Below, piece by piece: positions 33,887 through 41,848 of a stretch of 53,788 nt of DNA. Made by a program: the position numbers and the translations under genes. Below the pieces are notes generated by a model. It was not told where the DNA came from, made no database searches, and was given only the letters and a program-made list of their open reading frames with translations. Source of the DNA: an uncultured Streptococcus sp. (GTDB lineage Bacteria; Bacillota; Bacilli; Lactobacillales; Streptococcaceae); contig NZ_CAJPNR010000012.1 in assembly GCF_905372115.1 (NCBI RefSeq), positions 1 to 53,788 on the forward strand, written 5' to 3'. The number at the start of each line of letters is the position of its first letter. Positions within the stretch are counted from its first letter, which is position 1.

Positions 33887-34858
33887 TCATAAAAGTGATG
33901 ATAGGTCTCGAGCAATCGTTTCCTTAGGCTGATTCAGGAGGATAGCTAAGAAGTCTTGGAAGAAGAGTGAGGGACTGACTTGAGTTGCAATATAGGCATT
34001 GGCTGGTTGATGATAGAAGTCATAAGCATCAACCACGGTCTGTCCAAGAGCAATGCCTTCGGTCACGACTTCGACATAGGAGTCAAAGCCCGTACAAAGG
34101 TCTTCATGCAGAAAATGAGCAATAGCCAGCGGATCATTGATAACACAGCCGATGATATGCTCGTATTCCCAGTGGAAGTCCCAGTAGAAACGTGTGATAC
34201 GGCCGACAAATTCAGCTACTTCTGGCTGCAGGAAACGCATGTACTCTAACAGATTAGGGGTGAGGACGATGGCGCGTGTGACATCCAGTCCCACCATCTC
34301 GATTTTTCGGCCTAACTTTTGATAGACAAATTGAGCGGCGTGTGGGTCACACCAGTAGTTATACTCGGCTACAGGTGAGCAGTTGCCATGAGATTTGTAG
34401 CTGCCGCCCATGCTGACAAAACGTTTGATTTGTTGTCCTATTTGTGGATTTTTCTCTATAGCCATTGCTAGATTAGTCAATGGTCCTAAGGTGATAAGGG
34501 AAGTGTCCTGAGTCTTCTGGAAATAGGTAGCCAGAAATTCAGAAGCTTTCTGAGACTGGGGCTGACAATTGCTTGTCCGATTGATTCTGCTCTCGCCTAA
34601 ACCATCCATACCGTGGGTATCTTGAGCTGAAACGAAGTTACGGACTAGAGGCTTGTCTGCACCTGCATAGACTGGGATATCTAACCGATTCAGTCTTTCT
34701 AATATTTTAAAGGCATTTTCAACACCAAGGTCTACTGGGACATTTCCAGCGACGATGGTCAGTGCTACTACTTCTAGATCGGGATGTTGAATGGCATAGA
34801 TTAGGGCTAGACTGTCATCTATACCAGGGTCACAGTCGATAATGATTTTTCTTTTCAT
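33887..34858 (-). CDS. Inosine-uridine type nucleoside hydrolase
   Basis: 323 residues from the Met after AAAGGAG. The family signature DCDPGIDDS lies at residues 7-15 and supplies the calcium-binding aspartates; NDPLAIAHFL near residue 240 adds the last ligand. Cleaves ribonucleosides to base and ribose for salvage. Co-transcribed with the ECF S-component gene. The leader carries a palindrome and a terminator-like hairpin close to the SD, indicating regulation. Confidence 0.9.
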   Translation of the reverse strand: MKRKIIIDCDPGIDDSLALIYAIQHPDLEVVALTIVAGNVPVDLGVENAFKILERLNRLDIPVYAGADKPLVRNFVSAQDTHGMDGLGESRINRTSNCQPQSQKASEFLATYFQKTQDTSLITLGPLTNLAMAIEKNPQIGQQIKRFVSMGGSYKSHGNCSPVAEYNYWCDPHAAQFVYQKLGRKIEMVGLDVTRAIVLTPNLLEYMRFLQPEVAEFVGRITRFYWDFHWEYEHIIGCVINDPLAIAHFLHEDLCTGFDSYVEVVTEGIALGQTVVDAYDFYHQPANAYIATQVSPSLFFQDFLAILLNQPKETIARDLSSLL

Positions 34859-34878
34859 GAGTTCTCCTTTGCCTATAT

Positions 34879-34911
34879 AAAAATGAGGTTGAGACAATTG
34901 GTCCCAACCTC
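34879..34911 (-). terminator. Terminator-like hairpin in the nucleoside hydrolase leader
   Basis: On the minus strand GAGGTTGGGAC/GTCTCAACCTC (34911-34901 with 34895-34885, one mismatch) then ATTTTTAT, ending about 12 nt before the SD. Possible attenuator. Confidence 0.6.
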
Positions 34912-35019
34912 TTAACAGCCTGCCTAATCGAGGAGACGGCAAAAAAACTATGCGCAAGACATTTTAAATACAATATAAAGGCACTTAGTTTTTTATTCTG
35001 GGAAGTTTTCGAACCAGTC

Positions 35020-35035
35020 CAAAACCTAGGTTTTG
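35020..35035. promoter_or_regulatory. Palindromic candidate operator
   Basis: CAAAACCTAGGTTTTG is a perfect 16-bp palindrome just downstream of the minus-strand promoter, at about +10 to +25 of the nucleoside hydrolase transcript. Confidence 0.5.
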
Positions 35036-35051
35036 ATTTCTCTGTTTTTCT

Positions 35052-35080
35052 ATCATAAATAAAAATAAGGAAAAAGTCAA
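35052..35080 (-). promoter_or_regulatory. Promoter for nucleoside hydrolase operon
   Basis: On the minus strand TTGACT (35080-35075), 17-bp spacer, TATGAT (35057-35052). Confidence 0.65.
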
Positions 35081-35117
35081 TGGGAGTAAGCCTAACATGG
35101 CCACCCCCATCTTTTTA

Positions 35118-35126
35118 TGGTATAAT
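35118..35126 (+). promoter_or_regulatory. Extended -10 promoter for ridA
   Basis: TGG-TATAAT at 35118-35126, 29 nt before the ridA ATG. Confidence 0.55.
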
Positions 35127-35155
35127 GAAAAAAATAAGTAGGAGAAGTGATAATT

Positions 35156-35536
35156 ATGGCAAAAACGATTCATACAGATAAAGCACCAGCAGCGATTGGA
35201 CCTTATGTTCAAGGAAAAATTGTCGGCAATCTTTTGTTCGCGAGCGGGCAAATTCCCCTGTCTCCTGAAACTGGAGAAATTGTTGGGACGACTATTGAAG
35301 AGCAGACCCAGCAGGTGCTAAAAAATGTTTCAGCCATTTTGGAAGCCGCTGGAACAGACTTTGACCATGTGGTCAAGGCTACTTGCTTCTTGAGTGATAT
35401 CAATGATTTTGTGGCCTTTAATGAAGTTTACAAAACAGCCTTTACAGAAGCATTTCCAGCTCGTTCAGCAGTCGAAGTGGCTCGCCTGCCTAAGGATGTG
35501 AAGATTGAGATTGAGGTTATTGCCGAGATTCTCTAA
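35156..35536 (+). CDS. ridA: RidA family enamine/imine deaminase
   Basis: 126 residues. Hydrolyses reactive 2-aminoacrylate-type imines made by PLP enzymes. Signatures: SGQIPLSPETGEI near residue 30, and FPARSAVEVARLPKDVKIEIEVIA with the conserved substrate arginine near residue 104. Cytosolic trimer. Start at Met-Ala-Lys with AGGAG 11 nt upstream. Confidence 0.92.
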   Translation: MAKTIHTDKAPAAIGPYVQGKIVGNLLFASGQIPLSPETGEIVGTTIEEQTQQVLKNVSAILEAAGTDFDHVVKATCFLSDINDFVAFNEVYKTAFTEAFPARSAVEVARLPKDVKIEIEVIAEIL

Positions 35537-35591
35537 AAAAGAGCAGGGGAAAACCACTCTTTGACGGATTCTATCTGATGAAAGGATTATT

Positions 35592-36482
35592 ATGTCTGAG
35601 AAGAAAATTCAGCTTGTCATTGTGACTGGAATGAGCGGGGCAGGGAAAACCGTAGCCATCCAGTCCTTTGAAGACTTAGGTTATTTTACCATTGATAATA
35701 TGCCGCCAACTCTGGTGCCGAAGTTCTTGCAGCTGGTCGAAGGGACCACTGACAATGATAAATTGGCTCTGGTTGTCGATATGCGCAGCCGTTCCTTCTT
35801 TTTGCAAATTCAGAACGTTTTGGATGAATTAGAGCAAAATGAGAATATAGATTTCAAGATTCTTTTCCTAGATGCAGCTGATAAGGAGTTAGTGGCTCGT
35901 TACAAGGAAACGCGTCGTAGCCATCCGTTGGCAGCTGATGGACGGATTTTAGATGGGATTAAATTGGAGCGCGAACTCTTAGCACCTCTGAAGAATCTAA
36001 GCCAAAATGTCGTGGACACAACAGATTTGACGCCAAGGGAACTCAGAAAGACCATCTCTGAACAATTTTCAAATCAGGCTGACATGCATAGTTTCCGCAT
36101 TGAGGTCATGAGTTTTGGTTTCAAATACGGTCTGCCTTTGGATGCAGACTTGGTCTTTGATGTGCGCTTTCTGCCCAATCCCTACTATAAACCTGAACTG
36201 CGCAATCAAACTGGCTTGGACAAGGATGTCTTTGATTATGTCATGAACCATGCCGAGTCAGAAGAATTTTACAAGAACTTGCTAGGCTTGATTGAGCCTA
36301 TTTTGCCGGGATATCAGAAGGAAGGAAAGTCTATCCTGACTATCGCTGTGGGCTGTACGGGTGGTCAGCACCGCAGTGTAGCCTTTGCTCAGCGCTTAGC
36401 AGATGATTTGGCTAAAAATTGGCCGGTCAATGCCAGCCACCGCGACAAAAACCGTCGGAAAGAAACGGTGAACCGCTCATGA
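35592..36482 (+). CDS. rapZ: RapZ/YvcJ nucleotide-binding protein
   Basis: 296 residues with P-loop GMSGAGKT (13-20) and a C-terminal GCTGGQHRSVAFA motif. In Gram-positives this NTPase (YvcJ) affects competence and nucleotide-dependent signalling. First of the three-gene rapZ-yvcK-whiA operon: its stop overlaps the yvcK ATG (ATGA). Confidence 0.93.
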   Translation: MSEKKIQLVIVTGMSGAGKTVAIQSFEDLGYFTIDNMPPTLVPKFLQLVEGTTDNDKLALVVDMRSRSFFLQIQNVLDELEQNENIDFKILFLDAADKELVARYKETRRSHPLAADGRILDGIKLERELLAPLKNLSQNVVDTTDLTPRELRKTISEQFSNQADMHSFRIEVMSFGFKYGLPLDADLVFDVRFLPNPYYKPELRNQTGLDKDVFDYVMNHAESEEFYKNLLGLIEPILPGYQKEGKSILTIAVGCTGGQHRSVAFAQRLADDLAKNWPVNASHRDKNRRKETVNRS

Positions 36483-37456
36483 GAAAGCCACGAATTACAG
36501 TCATTGGCGGTGGAACAGGAATTTCAGTTATTTTAGACAGCCTGCGTAAAAAGGATGTAGAGATTACAGCCATTGTCACAGTAGCAGATGATGGAGGCAG
36601 TTCTGGTGAGCTGCGAAAAAACATCCAACAGCTAACTCCGCCAGGTGACTTGCGAAATGTCTTGGTAGCTATGTCTGACATGCCAAAGTTTTATGAGAAG
36701 GTCTTCCAGTATCGCTTTGCGGAAGGAGACGGCGTTCTAGCGGGGCATCCCTTGGGCAATCTGATTATTGCCGGTATTTCCGAAATGCAGGGCTCAACTT
36801 ATAATGCCATGCAGCTTCTAACCAAGTTTTTCCATACGACAGGCAAAATCTACCCTTCTAGTGACACCCCTTTAACTCTGCATGCTGTGTTTGCAGATGG
36901 GACGGAAGTTGTCGGTGAAAGCAATCTGACCAGCAAGAGTGGAATGATTGAGCGGGTCTATGTGACCAATACCTATGATGACCAGAAGCCTGCTGCCAGT
37001 AAAAAGGTAGTCGAGAGCATCTTAGAAAGCGATATGGTGGTTCTGGGACCAGGTTCACTATTTACCTCTATCTTGCCTAATCTCGTTATTGAGGAAATTG
37101 GCCAAGCTCTTCTAGACACCAAGGCAGAAGTGGCCTATGTCTGCAATATCATGACCCAACGCGGCGAAACAGAGCATTTTTCAGACAGCGACCACGTCCA
37201 AGTCCTGCACCGTCATTTAGGCAGGAAGTTTGTAGATACAGTCTTGGTCAATATCGAACCTGTCCCTCATGAGTATATGGACAGTAACCAGTTTGACGAA
37301 TATCTGATACAGGTGGAGCATGATTTTCAGGGGTTGCAAGAGCAGGTTCCGCGAGTTATTTCTTCGAATTTTCTGCGTTTGGAAAATGGCGGAGCGTTCC
37401 ATGATGGTGAGTTGGTTGTTGACGAATTGATGCAGATTATACAGGTACGCAAATGA
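36479..37456 (+). CDS. yvcK: YvcK, CofD-like gluconeogenesis/morphogenesis factor
   Basis: 325 residues: GGGTGISVIL near residue 11, DDGGSSGELR, GDLRNVL and LGNLIIAG motifs of the 2-phospho-L-lactate transferase fold. Binds UDP-sugars and supports cell-wall growth; no cofactor F420 pathway is expected here. Overlaps both neighbours by 4 nt. Confidence 0.92.
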   Translation: MRKPRITVIGGGTGISVILDSLRKKDVEITAIVTVADDGGSSGELRKNIQQLTPPGDLRNVLVAMSDMPKFYEKVFQYRFAEGDGVLAGHPLGNLIIAGISEMQGSTYNAMQLLTKFFHTTGKIYPSSDTPLTLHAVFADGTEVVGESNLTSKSGMIERVYVTNTYDDQKPAASKKVVESILESDMVVLGPGSLFTSILPNLVIEEIGQALLDTKAEVAYVCNIMTQRGETEHFSDSDHVQVLHRHLGRKFVDTVLVNIEPVPHEYMDSNQFDEYLIQVEHDFQGLQEQVPRVISSNFLRLENGGAFHDGELVVDELMQIIQVRK

Positions 37457-38364
37457 GCTTTACAGTAAAAGTAAAAGAAGAATTGCTGAGTCTGGCAAAC
37501 AGAGATAAAAATGAGCTGTCAGCCATGATCAAGATGTCTGGCAGTTTGGGCTTGGCCAGCAGTGGTTTGACCCTGTCTGTCACAACAGAAAATGCCAAGA
37601 TTGCCCGCCATCTCTATGAGTTACTGTCGGACCTTTATCAGGTCAAGTCAGAAATCCGCCACCATCAGAAGACCAACTTGCGCAAGAACCGTGTTTATAC
37701 AGTATTTCTAGATCAGAAAGTGGAAGAAATCCTTTCTGACCTGCACTTGGCTGACTCCTTTTTTGGTATCGAGGCAGGGATTGACCAGGCTATTTTGACT
37801 GATGACGAAGCCAGTCGAGCCTACCTACGGGGAGCCTTTCTCTCAAATGGCAGCATGCGGGAGCCAGACTCAGGCAAGTACCAGCTGGAAATCCTGTCCG
37901 TTTATCTGGATCATGCTGAGGACTTGGCTGCCTTGATGCGTCGTTTTCTGCTTGATGCCAAGACCATCGAGCGCAAGAAGGGGGCTGTCACTTATCTGCA
38001 GAGAGCTGAAGACATCATGGATTTTCTCATTGTCATCGGGGCTATGGAAGCCATGGCTGAGTTTGAGTCTCTTAAGCTCATGCGGGAAGCGCGCAATGAC
38101 CTCAATCGCGCCAATAATGCGGAGACAGCGAACATCGCTCGCACGGTCACAGCCAGTATGAAAACCATCAACAATATTGCTAAAATCAGTGATAATATTG
38201 GCATTGAGAGTCTACCTGTAGACCTGCAGGAGGTAGCCCAGCTTCGCATCCAGCATCCAGACTACTCCATCCAGCAGTTGGCTGATAGTCTGAGCCGGCC
38301 ACTGACTAAGAGCGGCGTCAATCATCGCTTGAGAAAAATCAATAAAATCGCAGATGAATTATAA
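37453..38364 (+). CDS. whiA: WhiA, sporulation-regulator-like DNA-binding protein
   Basis: 303 residues: an N-terminal LAGLIDADG-like domain without nuclease function (YLRGAFLSNGSM near 118) and a C-terminal helix-turn-helix (YSIQQLADSLSRPLTKSGVNHRLRKI). Influences division and chromosome segregation in Firmicutes. Start overlaps yvcK stop. Confidence 0.93.
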   Translation: MSFTVKVKEELLSLANRDKNELSAMIKMSGSLGLASSGLTLSVTTENAKIARHLYELLSDLYQVKSEIRHHQKTNLRKNRVYTVFLDQKVEEILSDLHLADSFFGIEAGIDQAILTDDEASRAYLRGAFLSNGSMREPDSGKYQLEILSVYLDHAEDLAALMRRFLLDAKTIERKKGAVTYLQRAEDIMDFLIVIGAMEAMAEFESLKLMREARNDLNRANNAETANIARTVTASMKTINNIAKISDNIGIESLPVDLQEVAQLRIQHPDYSIQQLADSLSRPLTKSGVNHRLRKINKIADEL

Positions 38365-38365
38365 A

Positions 38366-38399
38366 AGCTGCTGAGCTTGAGCTCGGCAGCTGTTTTTTT
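38366..38399. terminator. Terminator between whiA and ferredoxin-NADP reductase
   Basis: AGCTGCTGAGC/GCTCGGCAGCT (38366-38376 with 38381-38391) with loop TTGA and T run. Confidence 0.8.
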
Positions 38400-39366
38400 A
38401 TAGGCTTGTAGAATGTTTGGGTTGGACTTTTTGCTCAGGATAGATATGGTTAATGGCATTGTTGACAGCAGTAGGTGCCTCACCTAACCCAGTCGCAATC
38501 AAGTCAATCTTTCCCTCGTAGCTGCAGCAGTCACCAGCTGCATAGATACCTGGCACGGAAGTTTCTTGCTTGCTATTGACCAAAATTTTGTGACGGTTGA
38601 GCTCCAAGCCCCAATCTTTGAGATTGCCGACAGAGGATTTAAAACCGTAGTTGACAAAGAGGTGATCCAGAGGCAGAAGCTGACTTTCCTCTCCTTTGAC
38701 TTGGCTGATTTCCAAGTGGGTTATCTTGCCATTTTCACCAACCAATCGGCTCGGTATAAATGGTGTCTTAATCTCAACACTAGAAGCCTTGAGTTCTTCC
38801 ACACTATGCTCTAAAGCTCGGAAGTTGTCCCGACGATGAACCAGACTGGTTTCTGCAATCTTTTCAAAAGCTAGCGCCCAGTCAACAGCCGAGTCACCGC
38901 CGCCCAGAACAACAACCTTTTTGCCTGCGTACTGACTGATGTTTGAAACGTGATAGTGGAGGTTGCTGTAGGCTTCAGCATCGTCTAGCTCCAAAGCTCT
39001 CGGTTTGAAGGCGCCACCTCCCATGGCGATGATGATGGTTTTGGTTTGATGCTGGGCTTGAGAAGTCGTGATAGAGAAGCCATCACCAGATTTAACGATA
39101 TTCAGAACCGTTTCATTGAGGCAAATCTCTGTCTGGAATGTTTCTAGTTGCTCAATCAGACGCTGTGTCAACTCTTCGCCACTTAGATTGGTAAAGCCTG
39201 GCACATCCAGAATCTTCTTCTCTGGATAGAGAATGGCCGGCTGACCGCCCAGTTGAGGCAGGGAATCAATGATTTTAACCTTGGCTTGGCGCAGATGAGC
39301 GTAAAAAGCTGCGAATAGGCCAACTGGACCGCCGCCGACAATCGTAATATCATACAGTTCAGACAT
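38398..39366 (-). CDS. Ferredoxin/flavodoxin-NADP+ reductase, YumC type
   Basis: 322 residues starting Met-Ser-Glu-Leu after GAGGAAA. Two dinucleotide folds: FAD site VGGGPVGLFAAFYA (about 9-22) and NADP site VVLGGGDSAVDWAL, plus AAGDCC near the end. It lacks the CxxC of true thioredoxin reductases, hence the FNR2 call. Supplies or takes electrons from flavodoxin/ferredoxin. Confidence 0.9.
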   Translation of the reverse strand: MSELYDITIVGGGPVGLFAAFYAHLRQAKVKIIDSLPQLGGQPAILYPEKKILDVPGFTNLSGEELTQRLIEQLETFQTEICLNETVLNIVKSGDGFSITTSQAQHQTKTIIIAMGGGAFKPRALELDDAEAYSNLHYHVSNISQYAGKKVVVLGGGDSAVDWALAFEKIAETSLVHRRDNFRALEHSVEELKASSVEIKTPFIPSRLVGENGKITHLEISQVKGEESQLLPLDHLFVNYGFKSSVGNLKDWGLELNRHKILVNSKQETSVPGIYAAGDCCSYEGKIDLIATGLGEAPTAVNNAINHIYPEQKVQPKHSTSL

Positions 39367-39455
39367 AATTTTCCTCAATCTTTTTAAAATAAACTAGCAT
39401 TATTGTACCACAAAAAGGGATTGAAATGTAAGTAAATGTTTTAAAGGCATCTTAA

Positions 39456-39473
39456 AAGCCCCATTAGGGGCTT
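39456..39473 (-). terminator. Terminator of the disulfide oxidoreductase gene
   Basis: AAGCCCC/GGGGCTT stem immediately after the gene at 39478 (minus strand), with TTTAAG following. Confidence 0.65.
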
Positions 39474-39477
39474 AAAA

Positions 39478-40794
39478 TTAGATAGCAAATAAATCATTAA
39501 GGTTTTCAGCCAGCGTTGGGTGGGTGAAGATTTGCTTGCTCAAGTAGGTGTAAGGAATCTTATTATCCATGGCTACAGTCAGGATATTGATAATTTCCTG
39601 AGCTCCAGCTGAGAAGATAGTTGCCCCGACAATTTCCTTGGTTTCAGTGTTGACAACGGCCTTGAAGGCACCACGCAAGTCAGCATTGACATGACCACGA
39701 GGCATTGCTGCGACTGGAATCTCCTTAACTGCAATCGGTAGGCCTTGCTCTTTGGCTTCCTTTTCAGTCAATCCGATTTGAGCCAAAGGTGGTGTGATGA
39801 ACATGCTGGTAGGGACGTTCTTACGGTCTTCCAGTGTGTAGCTGCCATCGCCAGCCAGATAGCTATAAAGGATACGGAAGTCATCCAATGAGATATAAGT
39901 GAACTGCAGACCGCCATTGACATCGCCCGCTGCAAATACGCCAGGTACAGATGTTTCCAAGTGCTTATCGACCTTAATCGCTCCGCGCTCTGTCAGCTCG
40001 ATATCTGTATTTTCCAAGTGAAGTGGTTCAATATTCGGCTTACGGCCGGTAGCATAGAGCAGGGCGTCAAAACGAAACTCTCCATCCTCTGTTACAACCA
40101 CAACTTCAGCACCATCATTTTTGACCTGTGTGGTACGTACATTTTGTAAGAGTTGGATTCCGTCTTCTTCCATGTATTGCTTAGCTAGAGCAGCGATAGA
40201 AGGCTCAACTCGAGGGAGAAAGACAGGCGCAGCATCCAGCACAGTCACCTGGCTACCCAATTTATTGTAGAGTCCAGCGAATTCTAGTCCGATGTTACCG
40301 CCGCCCAGAACTCCCAAGCGTTTAGGAAGTTCCTTCAGATTTTGGATGCCAGTTGAGTCATAGACATGCTCGGTTTCAGTCAGTCCAGGAATTGGCAGGA
40401 CATTGGAAACGGCACCGGTATTGATAACAATAGTTTCAGCCGTCAATTCCTCTTTCTCATCGCCAGCTGTGATTTCGATGACCTTATTTGAAAGAAAATG
40501 AGCTTCCGCATCAATGATGTCAACACCAGCACCACTGATTGCTGCATAGTTCTTCCCGTTGAGACGGCTGGTAACAGCATTCTTTTCAGCCATGACTTGG
40601 TCGAAAGCCAGGCCTTTTTCAGCTGCGACGAGCAGGGTCTTGGTTGGGATGCAGGCGATATTGATACAGGTTCCCCCGTACATAGCCTTGCTTCGCTCAA
40701 TCAAAGCAACTTTTTTTCCTTGGGCCGCCATTTTGGCTGCCAATGTTTTACCGGCCTTCCCAAAGCCGATGACAATTAAATCATAGGTTAACAT
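39478..40794 (-). CDS. Pyridine nucleotide-disulfide oxidoreductase, RclA/Har-like
   Basis: 438 residues, group I flavoprotein: FAD fold VIGFGKAGKT (8-17), redox disulfide C43-I-N-I-A-C48 followed by IPTKT, NADPH fold VLGGGNIGLEFA, and C-terminal dimer domain. The shortened Cys-x4-Cys class without glutathione- or lipoamide-specific features matches RclA and the pneumococcal hypothiocyanous acid reductase. That would fit an oral bacterium facing salivary peroxidase; substrate is inference. Alternatives are mercuric-reductase-like or general disulfide reductases. Confidence 0.85.
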   Translation of the reverse strand: MLTYDLIVIGFGKAGKTLAAKMAAQGKKVALIERSKAMYGGTCINIACIPTKTLLVAAEKGLAFDQVMAEKNAVTSRLNGKNYAAISGAGVDIIDAEAHFLSNKVIEITAGDEKEELTAETIVINTGAVSNVLPIPGLTETEHVYDSTGIQNLKELPKRLGVLGGGNIGLEFAGLYNKLGSQVTVLDAAPVFLPRVEPSIAALAKQYMEEDGIQLLQNVRTTQVKNDGAEVVVVTEDGEFRFDALLYATGRKPNIEPLHLENTDIELTERGAIKVDKHLETSVPGVFAAGDVNGGLQFTYISLDDFRILYSYLAGDGSYTLEDRKNVPTSMFITPPLAQIGLTEKEAKEQGLPIAVKEIPVAAMPRGHVNADLRGAFKAVVNTETKEIVGATIFSAGAQEIINILTVAMDNKIPYTYLSKQIFTHPTLAENLNDLFAI

Positions 40795-40923
40795 AATTTA
40801 CCTCCATTTTTCAAAAAAGATTGTATCACATCTAGTCAGAAATTGCTGATTTCTGCTACGCTTTTTTTCTTCAGTATTTTTACTCACACTTTTTATACAA
40901 ACTGTCCATTTTTGAGCAAGATT

Positions 40924-40953
40924 TTCGCAGTTCCAGTTAGTCTGTGTTATACT
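40924..40953 (+). promoter_or_regulatory. Promoter for DUF1304 gene
   Basis: TATACT (40948-40953) with extended TGT; a weak -35 TTCGCA (40924-40929) 18 bp upstream. Confidence 0.5.
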
Positions 40954-40983
40954 AAGCTTCGTTATTTATTTTAGGAGGGTGAA

Positions 40984-41340
40984 ATGTCTATTATTACACT
41001 GATTTTGGCAAGCTTAGTTGCCTTGGAATTTTTCTATATCCTGTACTTGGAGACCATTGCGACGACTTCTGAAGCAACAGCTCGGGTTTTCGGTATGTCA
41101 CAAGAGGAGTTGGAGCAGCAGTCGGTCAATACACTTTTCAAAAACCAAGGAGTTTATAACGGATTGATAGCTGTTTTGGTCTTGATTGCGGCCTTTGTAC
41201 AGCCTAGTTCTTTTTGGCTGGGAATTTTTATGGTTTATATCATCTTGGTGGCAGCATACGGTGCAGTGACCAGTGACCCCAAAATCCTGTTCAAGCAGGG
41301 AGGGCTGGCTATGCTGACCCTGCTTAGTTTATTTTTCTAA
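40984..41340 (+). CDS. DUF1304 family membrane protein
   Basis: 118 residues with four hydrophobic helices (about 3-21, 57-72, 76-92, 103-117) and a charged loop TTSEATARVFGMSQEELEQQSV. Family DUF1304; function unknown. SD AGGAGGGTG; own promoter and terminator. Confidence 0.8.
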   Translation: MSIITLILASLVALEFFYILYLETIATTSEATARVFGMSQEELEQQSVNTLFKNQGVYNGLIAVLVLIAAFVQPSSFWLGIFMVYIILVAAYGAVTSDPKILFKQGGLAMLTLLSLFF

Positions 41341-41342
41341 AT

Positions 41343-41377
41343 AGAGTGAGAAAAATTGATTTCCCACTCTTTTTTTA
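41343..41377 (+). terminator. Terminator after DUF1304 gene
   Basis: AGAGTG.GAAA/TTTC.CACTCT stem (41343-41353 with 41360-41370) followed by seven T. Confidence 0.8.
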
Positions 41378-41385
41378 TATAATGA

Positions 41386-41414
41386 TTGACTTTTTTATTA
41401 GACAAGTGTAGAAT
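41386..41414 (+). promoter_or_regulatory. Promoter with BlaI-type operator, regulator operon
   Basis: TTGACT (41386-41391), 17-bp spacer, TAGAAT (41409-41414). The operator AGACAAGTGTAG (41400-41411, core ACAnnTGTA) overlaps spacer and -10, in the same register as at 43500-43528. Confidence 0.7.
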
Positions 41415-41455
41415 AAAATTAGAAATAGCATTAATTTAGAAAGCGCGTGGGAACG

Positions 41456-41833
41456 ATGAAAAGATCTATTAAACGTTTGCCAGACGGGGAATTTACTATT
41501 TTAAAGGTAATTTGGCAACTGCCTACCCCGACGACCTCTGCCCGTATCATGGAAAAGCTGGGACCAGACAATCACTGGAAGCCCCAGACTTTGCTGACAG
41601 TCTTGGCTCGCTTGACTGAAAAGGGCTTTTTAGAAAGTGTCCGTAAGGGGCGTGAAAGGCAGTATACAGCCTTGATCTCAGAAGATGAGTATCTGGAAGT
41701 TGAGGCTTCGGATTTCTTGAAGCGTCACAGCGGCCGTTCAATGGGCGGTTTTGTCAAAACACTCTTTTCTTCTAACTCCTTTTCGGAAAATGAATTGGAT
41801 GAGCTGCGTAGTTTGCTCAACCAAGGAAAGTAG
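41456..41833 (+). CDS. BlaI/MecI family transcriptional repressor
   Basis: 125 residues from ATG at 41456. Winged-helix domain: LPDGEFTILKVIWQLPTPTTSARIMEKL, then recognition segment PQTLLTVLARLTEKGFLESVRKGRERQYTALI. The C-terminal part (ENELDELRSLL) is the dimerisation helix. There is no CxC...CxC copper site, so it is BlaI/MecI-like and not CopY. Members bind TACAnnTGTA palindromes and are cleaved when the partner M56 protease senses its signal. The partner gene follows 15 nt later, and matching operators lie at 41400 and 43514-43665. Confidence 0.88.
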   Translation: MKRSIKRLPDGEFTILKVIWQLPTPTTSARIMEKLGPDNHWKPQTLLTVLARLTEKGFLESVRKGRERQYTALISEDEYLEVEASDFLKRHSGRSMGGFVKTLFSSNSFSENELDELRSLLNQGK

Positions 41834-41848
41834 GATGGAGGGATAAGC

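Noticed and set aside
35156..35251. Minus-strand small hydrophobic frame upstream of the nucleoside hydrolase
   Set aside because: It overlaps ridA and a clear promoter and palindrome; the hydrophobicity comes from the AT-rich promoter DNA.
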